DNA of 6,578 nucleotides, taken from the NCBI GenBank assembly GCA_945862475.1, contig CAMAYW010000142.1, positions 1-6,578 of the forward strand, read 5' to 3'. A program made the translations under genes and the position numbers. This DNA comes from Bacteriovorax stolpii. Lineage in GTDB: Bacteria > Bdellovibrionota > Bacteriovoracia > Bacteriovoracales > Bacteriovoracaceae. Every line of letters begins with the position of its first letter. Within the stretch, counting starts at the first letter, position 1. Shown piece by piece: positions 1-5,626 of this stretch. The notes below the pieces were generated by a model. The model was not told where the DNA came from. It was given only the letters and a program-made list of their open reading frames with translations, and searched no databases.

Positions 1-939
1 GTTTTGGCAAAACTTAGTATTATTGGAAAAACGGAAATTAATCCTCCTCGTAAAGAAGTTAAGACAACAAAGCCCTATAAAATTATTATTGTTGCTGACT
101 CTGCGGCCACTGCAAAGGCAGAAGAATTCAAAAAGTATCTCGTCACAAAACCACCTTTTAGTCGTATGGGAGAACTGCTTCAAATAGAGATTGTCCCTAT
201 GGAAACTGAAACAATGAATTGCAAAAATGATATGCCAAACGCTCCAAGAATTATCACTTGCAATAGAGATTCCATTTTTAAGATTCAATCTAATCATAAT
301 GCTCATCTTTCTGTCGCCTTTACATCAAATGGCTCTGGTGGTGCCGGTGGTGATATTCCGATTGCCTCCATGGATTATCCTATCCAAACCATGTTTCACG
401 AAATGCTCCATACTTTTGGTCTCGCCGATGAATACGACTACTCTGAATCAGAACAAAAAGTGTACTGCGATAATCCTGTCTCAAGTCCCAATGTTGTTTA
501 CTTTAAAGATACTCCCCCCTATGAAACTGACTCAGTCGCAAGATCAAAACATGCTGACAAAGTTCATTGGATGGGACAAATACCAAGAGTGCAGCTTATT
601 ACATCAGGAAAGAACCTTGGTTCAGCTTTATTGGAAAAAATTAAAGCCGGTTTACAGCCCTTGGGGCTTTTTAGGGGTGGTTCTTGTAATAACTCAACTC
701 TCCCTGGGTGGAGACCTTATCAATCCTCTATTATGAAAGGTTATGACGATGACACTATTTATCCGATTTATGAGGAAGCAGTGCTGAGAAATATTGAAAC
801 TGCTCTTGGAAGAAAGACTTCTCTTCCTCCAGAACAAGAGAACTGTAATCATAATCAGCCAAGAATCCAATCCGACTTCGTGTCAGAGATTCTGACTATT
901 GTGAGAAAAATTCCTAACTCACACAACCATAAGCACTAG
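1..939 (+). CDS. M64-like zinc metallopeptidase, probably 5'-partial
   Basis: Likely a zinc-dependent endopeptidase of the metzincin type, closest in layout to peptidase family M64 (IgA-peptidase-like). Numbering from the TTG at position 4, the zinc motif HEMLHTFGLADEY gives H132, E133, H136, G139 and D142 (HExxHxxGxxD). SSIM with M244 fits a Met-turn about 100 residues later. The N-terminal strand KPYKIIIVADSA followed by EEF and a PPF segment resembles the start of the M64 domain, and the glycine-rich stretch near 109-117 lies just before the helix that carries the zinc ligands. The reading frame is open back to base 1 and no signal peptide is seen, so TTG 4 is a poor start and the true start and export signal probably lie upstream. 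Five cysteines would suit an exported protein. The tail ends in a His-rich SHNHKH. The stop overlaps the convergent protease gene. Substrate unknown. Confidence 0.8.
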   Translation, partial: VLAKLSIIGKTEINPPRKEVKTTKPYKIIIVADSAATAKAEEFKKYLVTKPPFSRMGELLQIEIVPMETETMNCKNDMPNAPRIITCNRDSIFKIQSNHNAHLSVAFTSNGSGGAGGDIPIASMDYPIQTMFHEMLHTFGLADEYDYSESEQKVYCDNPVSSPNVVYFKDTPPYETDSVARSKHADKVHWMGQIPRVQLITSGKNLGSALLEKIKAGLQPLGLFRGGSCNNSTLPGWRPYQSSIMKGYDDDTIYPIYEEAVLRNIETALGRKTSLPPEQENCNHNQPRIQSDFVSEILTIVRKIPNSHNHKH

Positions 940-2249
940 ATCGCTGATGGAGTTTGTTCTGAGATAAGTTTTACGACTTCCGTGTTGTTTGCACTTATCG
1001 CCTTCATAAGAGCAGTCTCTCCGTTATTGTTTTTCAATTCGAAATTTGCCTTATTTTCTAAAAGAATCTTAATAATCTCTAAATTACCAACATCAGATGA
1101 CAACAAGTGAAGGGGTGAATTTCCATTTGAATCTTGAAGATTCACATCCGCTCCTTTTGAAATAAGGAATTTAACTGAATTTAATTTTTTTGCCTGAATC
1201 GCTTTATGAAGAACACTCTGACCATCTTTTGAATAAAAATCAATCCACACATTAAGGGCCAATAATTTTTCAAGATGAGAAATATTCCCGGCCTCTGCAG
1301 CACGAATTAATGCACCTTGAATCCCTACTTCAGGAATGGCACTTAATCTTGTGACATCTTCACCTCGGCAAGATTGATCAAGGCATTTCTTCGCTTCTAC
1401 ACATCCCTTTTCTTTATTTAAAACATAATCCTGCTCTCCTCTTACAAGAATTCCCTCGATAATACCTGATGTGGCATTGAAAACTCCCGACCCAGAGTTG
1501 CCCTGAAAGCTATCAAGATTTGCCGAAAAGAAATATGGATGAGTGTTTTTTCTCACATTGGCACCACCTGCAACTTTCAAAGGAAGTCCTGAAGGAGATC
1601 CAATAATAAAAAGTGCCGTTTGATCGAGAATTTTACTTTCAGAAGAAATCTCCAAAGGCTCTCTTCCAACAACTCTTCTATCGAGTTGAATTAGCCCATA
1701 GTCAAGGCCCAAAGGCATATTGAGGGCACTTGAAATAACTTTTTTACACTTATAAACATCGGACTCTTTAATATCTTTTCCTGCAGATTTTGAGGCGGAA
1801 TTATACTCAAATCCAAATACCCAACTGTACTCACTACAAGCATTCGCATCTTGCACACAGTGCCCGGCAGTCACAACGAGATCAGGAGCAATTAAAAATC
1901 CACTACAAGTACTAGGATTAGGTTGATGAACGAATCTCTCACCTTCACAAAAAGTAAGTTTTGTATTCTGGTCCACAGAACCAATGGTTTTGTGAATTTT
2001 ATTATCTTCCATGGATTCTAGCCAATCTTTGAGAGTATTTTGTCCTAACTGAACAACACCTGGTTTGGATGGATCCCGCGTGATACTTAAATTTGAAACC
2101 ATTGAGATAGCGGAGCTTGCTAATTTTTGCTGTAAAGGAGAGCTTTCACTGACTTCAAGCCTATTATCTGTACCATAAATCACTCTGGCCGAAGATATCT
2201 GTGAAAAACTAAGAGCGCCAACCGCCACTAAACCCAAGAAAAGTTTCAT
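936..2249 (-). CDS. Secreted trypsin-like serine protease with C-terminal ankyrin repeats
   Basis: A 437-residue chymotrypsin-fold (S1) protease joined to ankyrin repeats. Residues 1-21 look like a Sec signal peptide (Lys2, hydrophobic core, cleavage after ISSA). A propeptide-like stretch follows to about 100. The catalytic triad is H130 in VVTAGHC, D183 in GLDYGLIQLD and S252 in GNSGSG. C115 and C131 have the spacing of the classical disulfide around the active His. D246, six residues before the Ser, matches the trypsin specificity Asp, which suggests cleavage after Lys/Arg (inference). All eight cysteines lie within 101-294. Residues 311-437 form about four cysteine-free ankyrin repeats, e.g. 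DGQSVLHKAI, NGNSPLHLL and NGETALMKAI. The start is supported by AAGGAG six bases upstream of ATG. Likely periplasmic or secreted; the ankyrin part may bind a partner, substrate or inhibitor. Transcribed alone, divergent from the nucleotidase gene. Confidence 0.93.
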   Translation of the reverse strand: MKLFLGLVAVGALSFSQISSARVIYGTDNRLEVSESSPLQQKLASSAISMVSNLSITRDPSKPGVVQLGQNTLKDWLESMEDNKIHKTIGSVDQNTKLTFCEGERFVHQPNPSTCSGFLIAPDLVVTAGHCVQDANACSEYSWVFGFEYNSASKSAGKDIKESDVYKCKKVISSALNMPLGLDYGLIQLDRRVVGREPLEISSESKILDQTALFIIGSPSGLPLKVAGGANVRKNTHPYFFSANLDSFQGNSGSGVFNATSGIIEGILVRGEQDYVLNKEKGCVEAKKCLDQSCRGEDVTRLSAIPEVGIQGALIRAAEAGNISHLEKLLALNVWIDFYSKDGQSVLHKAIQAKKLNSVKFLISKGADVNLQDSNGNSPLHLLSSDVGNLEIIKILLENKANFELKNNNGETALMKAISANNTEVVKLISEQTPSAI

Positions 2250-2255
2250 CTTATG

Positions 2256-2261
2256 CTCCTT
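2256..2261 (-). promoter_or_regulatory. Ribosome binding site of the protease-ankyrin gene
   Basis: AAGGAG on the minus strand, followed by a six-base spacer (CATAAG) and ATG at 2249. This strong Shine-Dalgarno sequence fixes the start directly at the signal peptide. Confidence 0.8.
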
Positions 2262-2383
2262 ATCCGCATGGATTATTTATAACTCAAATCACTTTCCATA
2301 ACTGAAGAAAATAATGCATTGTGTAAAATCTCTCTATTTGACTGAAAGTTAGTAAAAGTGGACACTTAAACCACTACGTAACA

Positions 2384-2388
2384 GAAGG
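2384..2388 (+). promoter_or_regulatory. Ribosome binding site of the 5'-nucleotidase gene
   Basis: GAAGG with a five-base spacer before ATG 2394. It favours this start over the in-frame ATG at 2424, which has no purine-rich stretch upstream. Confidence 0.65.
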
Positions 2389-2393
2389 TAAAC

Positions 2394-3764
2394 ATGGGAA
2401 TTTACGTCAATAGAACTCTAAATATGAAGCAAATCGCGGCGATTGGATTTGATATGGACTATACCCTCGTTCGCTACGATTCAGAGGCCTTTGAAGAAAC
2501 TACTTATAAAGAAATGCAGAAAAAGCTCATGGAGCTAAAGAACTACCCCAAAGTTGTGGGAGAGCTTAAATTTAAATTCAATCTCGCGATTCGAGGCCTT
2601 GTGGTAGATAAGCCCCACGGAAATATTTTAAAACTCTCTACCTATAGTAAAGTGAAGCATGCCTATCATGGAATTTCTGAGATGGATTTCAAAACACAAC
2701 AGAAAATCTATCAAGGTCTAGTGATTGATCTGAATGATTCTGAGAGATTCTCTATTGTTGATACGACATTCTCAATTGCTTATTGTGTTCTCTACATGCA
2801 AATTGTCGACTTAAAGGATAAACATCCTGAACTTAATCTCGCGGATTACAAGACCATCGAACAAGATATTCTTGAGGCCCTCGACACATCACATAGGGAT
2901 GGGTCATTAAAGGGTGAAGTTCGAAAAAATGTAAAAAAATATATTGTTCAAGACCCCGAGATTGTCAATTCTTTGGAAAGATTCAAAAGACACGGTAAGA
3001 AACTTTGGGTCATCACGAATTCAGACTACGAGTATTCAAAGTTACTTCTTGATTATGCCATCACACCCTTTCTTCAGGAGCATAAAAGCTGGTCGGAGCT
3101 CTTCAATCTTGTCATTACAGCTGCTAGTAAGCCACGATTTTTCACTGATAAAATGCCTCTCCTACAAATTGATCCCACGTCAGGTCTTATGAGAAATCAT
3201 CATGGGAAAATAGAGGATGGAATTTATCAAGGTGGTAATGCACAAAATATTCAAAAAAATTCAGGACTTTCAGGTGAGCAAATTCTTTATTTAGGGGATC
3301 ACATTTACGGAGATGTTTTACAAATTAAAAAGACTTGTAACTGGAGAACGGCACTCGTAATTGATGAGCTCATTGCAGAGATTGATGGGCTTAACAGAAG
3401 TCTCGGACTCTCATCAGAAATAAATAAACTTATGTCGGAAAAAATAGATCTTGAGCAAAAACTGGATCATTTGTTTGATAAAGAAATTGAGAAAGGAAAA
3501 AAACCTGATAAGGAAAAAGTTCAGTCTCAATTTAAAAAAATCGAAAAAGTTGATAAGAAGATTGGAAAACTCATCCGCGAGCACTCTAAAAATTTTAATC
3601 CCTTTTGGGGAGAAACCATGAGGGCCGGGGTGGAGCCAAGCCGACTTGCAGGACAGATTGAAAAGTACGCCTGTATTTATATGTCCAAGATTTCAGATTT
3701 TTCTGAATACTCTCCAAGGACTTATTACAGACCTCGCAAAAAGACTCTTCCTCACGAAAGTTAG
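2394..3764 (+). CDS. HAD-IG family 5'-nucleotidase (cytosolic purine 5'-nucleotidase-like)
   Basis: A cytoplasmic HAD-superfamily phosphatase of the 5'-nucleotidase family related to eukaryotic cN-II, which hydrolyses IMP/GMP-type nucleoside monophosphates to nucleoside and phosphate. The 456-residue length fits this family. All HAD motifs are present: motif I GFDMDYTL with nucleophile D20 and acid/base D22, motif II VITNS (T208-S210), motif III with K246 in AASKPRFF, and motif IV YLGDHIYGDV with D302 and D307 for Mg2+. The N-terminal IYVNRTLNMKQIAAIGFDMD is typical of the family and supports the ATG at 2394. Residues about 338-397 are Lys/Glu-rich and probably form a helical hairpin or coiled coil in the cap region. 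The gene is the first and only one of its transcript and its stop overlaps the convergent regulator gene. Purine salvage or turnover of nucleotides is likely; the precise substrate cannot be read from sequence. Confidence 0.92.
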   Translation: MGIYVNRTLNMKQIAAIGFDMDYTLVRYDSEAFEETTYKEMQKKLMELKNYPKVVGELKFKFNLAIRGLVVDKPHGNILKLSTYSKVKHAYHGISEMDFKTQQKIYQGLVIDLNDSERFSIVDTTFSIAYCVLYMQIVDLKDKHPELNLADYKTIEQDILEALDTSHRDGSLKGEVRKNVKKYIVQDPEIVNSLERFKRHGKKLWVITNSDYEYSKLLLDYAITPFLQEHKSWSELFNLVITAASKPRFFTDKMPLLQIDPTSGLMRNHHGKIEDGIYQGGNAQNIQKNSGLSGEQILYLGDHIYGDVLQIKKTCNWRTALVIDELIAEIDGLNRSLGLSSEINKLMSEKIDLEQKLDHLFDKEIEKGKKPDKEKVQSQFKKIEKVDKKIGKLIREHSKNFNPFWGETMRAGVEPSRLAGQIEKYACIYMSKISDFSEYSPRTYYRPRKKTLPHES

Positions 3765-4624
3765 GCCGTCTTTAATAGAAATCTTGCTCCAAATAATGAT
3801 GTGCTGACCTGAGGCATTAGCTCAAATCGAACACTCTTTCCAAGAGTCATTCGGATCAGGTTTTCAAGAGTTGCCTCTCTGTAGGAATTTAAAAAATCAA
3901 TCGTCTCCCTTTTAATGTTTGGGGAGAGCTGTTTTAAGTGATACTCGGGATAATAACTGATGGTCGTTTTATCTAAGGTCATATCAACTTTAAGTTGAAA
4001 ATCAGTTTGAAAAAAGACCTGCTCTTTGGCGAATTCTTTTAACACAGTATTTACATCCGTCAGAGCTTTCCATTCAATTCCATAATGATCCCAATAAACC
4101 TCGTTCTGTCCTAATTGAACAATCTCTCTAATGTCTTCATGCGTATTTTTCCCAAGTTTAATGAAATAATCCACTGTATCCAAGATGAGCTGAAAATTAA
4201 TGAGATTATCAAAATCAATAAAAAACTCAGGATCAAGACTAAGAGTATTCATGTATTCAGTATGCAGAGGCGGAGTCATTTTTTTCTCTAGATACTGAAG
4301 AAAAGGATAAATTTCTCTCACTTTTTGAGATCTAAACGATCTGTATCTTTTTGGAATTTTAAATCCAAGAGAAACCTGATCGCTATTGAACTTAACTTTT
4401 GAATGCCTATCAATGAATCCAGTCTCTAGGGTTTCGGGTGGGATCGCTGTAAAGCGAGCAAATAAGAACCACTGGGGGGCAGAAGGAACAAGGAGATTAT
4501 GTTCCATTTTCGAGAGAGCACTCTGAGAGCAACCTATAGCGTGAGCAACGTCGGACTGATTGAACTTTCTAAACTTTCGAGCTGCCTTCATAAGGGGCCC
4601 GATGGAGACTTCGTGTTCATTCAT
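3761..4624 (-). CDS. XRE-family HTH transcriptional regulator with unidentified C-terminal domain
   Basis: A 287-residue DNA-binding protein. Residues about 8-62 form a Cro/C1-type helix-turn-helix: MKAARKFRKFNQSDVAHAIG, then CSQSALSKMEHN as the recognition region. The remaining 220 residues are helical with a strand-rich end and contain no family I can name firmly. The last 50 residues (FLNSYREATLENLIRM, then GKSVRFELM and FGARFLL) loosely recall the helix-plus-strands end of heme-NO-binding/V4R-like sensor domains; this is a guess. I chose ATG 4624 rather than the in-frame GTG at 4630 because AGGA then lies seven bases upstream; the GTG would touch it. The gene follows the aldo/keto reductase gene by nine bases and is probably co-transcribed and translationally coupled, so it may control its own operon. 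Confidence 0.85.
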   Translation of the reverse strand: MNEHEVSIGPLMKAARKFRKFNQSDVAHAIGCSQSALSKMEHNLLVPSAPQWFLFARFTAIPPETLETGFIDRHSKVKFNSDQVSLGFKIPKRYRSFRSQKVREIYPFLQYLEKKMTPPLHTEYMNTLSLDPEFFIDFDNLINFQLILDTVDYFIKLGKNTHEDIREIVQLGQNEVYWDHYGIEWKALTDVNTVLKEFAKEQVFFQTDFQLKVDMTLDKTTISYYPEYHLKQLSPNIKRETIDFLNSYREATLENLIRMTLGKSVRFELMPQVSTSLFGARFLLKTA

Positions 4625-4629
4625 AATCA

Positions 4630-4635
4630 CTTCCT
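4630..4635 (-). promoter_or_regulatory. Ribosome binding site of the XRE gene, overlapping the reductase stop codon
   Basis: On the minus strand the sequence TAGGAAGTGATTATG contains the reductase stop TAG, whose last two bases belong to AGGAAG. The ATG at 4624 follows AGGA by seven bases. This decides the start and suggests that ribosomes ending on the reductase gene reinitiate on the regulator gene. Confidence 0.65.
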
Positions 4636-5572
4636 ATGAACGAGTTTTATTCCATAAACTCAGGACCTCCTCTATTCTCTCTTTTGAAATGTTTATCTGT
4701 AAATTTGAGACTACCTCAAGAATGTCTGACAACTTCTTAAACCCAACTAAAGAAGTCGATACTCCATAATACTGTATATTATAATGAAGACAAAAAGCTG
4801 AAAGAGTTAAATTAAATTCCTGAAGGATGTGGTTAAGTTTCTGAGTTTTTTCAATTTTCACTAAAACATCTTTCTTATTCCACCATGGCGCCCACGACCT
4901 GCAATCATCTGGGGAAAACTTCCTATCCGGAGTCACTCGCCCAGTGAGAATACCTTTATCAAAAGTCCCCCAGCCCATACTGAACTTATCTTTCCACTCA
5001 CCATCTAGTGAATCAAAAGGCATCTGATTAAATAGGTTGAGCTCACTTTGAATAGCATCAATCTCACAAATTTCTTTCGCTCGCTGAAGATCGATGACAT
5101 TAGTATTACATAAACCGATATGTTTAATTTTTCCCTCTTTCTGGGCCTTTCGCAGTACCTCAAGGGGAACTCTGATATCGATGCGAGAATCGGGCCAGTG
5201 AATCATATAGAAATCAATTTGCTCTCTTTGAAGGCGCTTTAAACTTTGATGGAGCATTTTTTCTGTAACCTCTGGAGCATTCGACATATTGACTCTTTTA
5301 GATTCATGCCAATCAACGCCAGACTTAGAAACAACTTGAGCTGATTTCGGAAGATAGCGACCAAGTCTTTCCTCAGAAAGACCGAAACCATAAATAGGTG
5401 CGGTATCAAATAAGGAGATTCCATGCTCGAAGGCAGCATGAATTAAGGACTCAGCCTCTTTCTCAGACATTTCTCCGAACCCATAACCTCCGCCTTCTCC
5501 GCTAAGGGAAGCTCCCCCAAAAGTGACAGTTGGCAATTCAGAGTTTTGAAAAAAATTTCGCCTTGAGATCAT
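4634..5572 (-). CDS. Aldo/keto reductase family oxidoreductase
   Basis: A cytosolic NAD(P)H-dependent oxidoreductase with the TIM-barrel aldo/keto reductase fold, 312 residues, a usual length. The catalytic tetrad is complete: D56 and Y61 in LFDTAPIYG, K83 in VVSKSG and H125 in MIHWPD. Further family signatures are the N-terminal TVTFGGASL, GHIGLCNT-like KIKHIGLCNT (150s), QSELNLFNQ (175-183) and KGILTGR (206-212). The order of motifs resembles plant/bacterial aldehyde or sugar dehydrogenase-type AKRs, but the substrate cannot be assigned. The start at 5572 is preferred over a possible ATG at 5617 because GGAGG stands five bases before it and the family homology begins just after it. It is the first gene of a two-gene operon with the XRE regulator and is divergent from the nucleosidase-like gene. 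Confidence 0.92.
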   Translation of the reverse strand: MISRRNFFQNSELPTVTFGGASLSGEGGGYGFGEMSEKEAESLIHAAFEHGISLFDTAPIYGFGLSEERLGRYLPKSAQVVSKSGVDWHESKRVNMSNAPEVTEKMLHQSLKRLQREQIDFYMIHWPDSRIDIRVPLEVLRKAQKEGKIKHIGLCNTNVIDLQRAKEICEIDAIQSELNLFNQMPFDSLDGEWKDKFSMGWGTFDKGILTGRVTPDRKFSPDDCRSWAPWWNKKDVLVKIEKTQKLNHILQEFNLTLSAFCLHYNIQYYGVSTSLVGFKKLSDILEVVSNLQINISKERIEEVLSLWNKTRS

Positions 5573-5577
5573 CCTGT

Positions 5578-5582
5578 CCTCC
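5578..5582 (-). promoter_or_regulatory. Ribosome binding site of the aldo/keto reductase gene
   Basis: GGAGG on the minus strand with a five-base spacer before ATG 5572. It is strong enough to decide the start against the longer frame that begins at 5617. Confidence 0.8.
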
Positions 5583-5588
5583 GACAGA

Positions 5589-5601
5589 TTATTGACAATA
5601 A
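5589..5601. promoter_or_regulatory. Perfect 13-base palindrome, candidate operator
   Basis: TTATTG-A-CAATAA is a perfect inverted repeat with six-base arms, placed in the divergent promoter region, seven bases upstream of the reductase Shine-Dalgarno sequence and overlapping the TTGACA hexamer. XRE regulators commonly bind short palindromes near their own operon, so the regulator encoded at 3761-4624 is the obvious candidate ligand. This is inference from position; AT-rich DNA makes such repeats by chance fairly easily. Confidence 0.35.
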
Positions 5602-5626
5602 ACACACTTACAAGCAAAGTTCAGGT

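Larger units (their letters stand above)
2250..2393. promoter_or_regulatory. Divergent promoter region between protease and 5'-nucleotidase genes
   Basis: These 144 bases must hold the promoters for both outward-facing genes, because each is the first gene of its transcript. Visible elements are weak. Leftward, TATAAA (2276-2281 on the minus strand) could be a -10 box, with no good -35. Rightward, TAAAAT (2324-2329) is a possible -10 box, and TTGACT (2338-2343) resembles a -35 box without a convincing partner. An inverted repeat, AAGTG-GA-CACTT, lies at 2356-2367. I see no small gene or structured RNA. The function is certain only by position; the individual boxes are guesses. Confidence 0.4.
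5573..5626. promoter_or_regulatory. Divergent promoter region between reductase operon and nucleosidase-like gene
   Basis: Only 54 bases separate the two outward-facing start codons, so the promoters must overlap or lie very close together. TTGACA (5592-5597) is a perfect -35 hexamer for the rightward gene, but no recognisable -10 box lies 15-19 bases downstream. It may instead be part of the palindrome at 5589-5601. Leftward, TATTGT (5595-5600, minus strand) is a weak -10 candidate with CTGAAC (5619-5624) as a poor -35. Individual boxes are uncertain. Confidence 0.4.

Noticed and set aside
656..672. Hairpin AGCCC-TTG-GGGCT followed by T-run, terminator-like
   Set aside because: The stem is only five bases and lies inside the metallopeptidase coding sequence, nearly 270 bases before its stop, so it is most likely chance.
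227..736. Open frame of 169 codons inside the metallopeptidase gene
   Set aside because: It lies in another frame of a gene with clear catalytic motifs, and its translation shows no family signature.
2944..3192. Open frame of 82 codons inside the 5'-nucleotidase gene
   Set aside because: It overlaps the conserved HAD motif II and III region of a well-supported gene and has no recognisable product.
3740..3773. AAAGAC/GTCTTT repeat spanning the nucleotidase-regulator stop overlap, as a bidirectional terminator
   Set aside because: The six-base stem is AT-rich with a 22-base loop and no proper T-run; too weak to call.
4560..4769. Open frame of 69 codons opposite the XRE/reductase junction
   Set aside because: It is antisense to two supported genes, with no convincing ribosome binding site or family match.
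5239..5439. Open frame of 66 codons within the reductase gene
   Set aside because: It is an out-of-frame reading of the region that encodes the reductase catalytic tetrad.
5543..5572. SRRNFF at the reductase N-terminus as a Tat export signal
   Set aside because: No hydrophobic segment follows; the protein goes straight into the first barrel strand TVTFGGASL, so it is a cytosolic enzyme.
5573..5617. N-terminal extension of the reductase to ATG 5617
   Set aside because: GGAGG sits at the right distance from ATG 5572, the family homology starts there, and the longer form would consume nearly the whole divergent promoter region.
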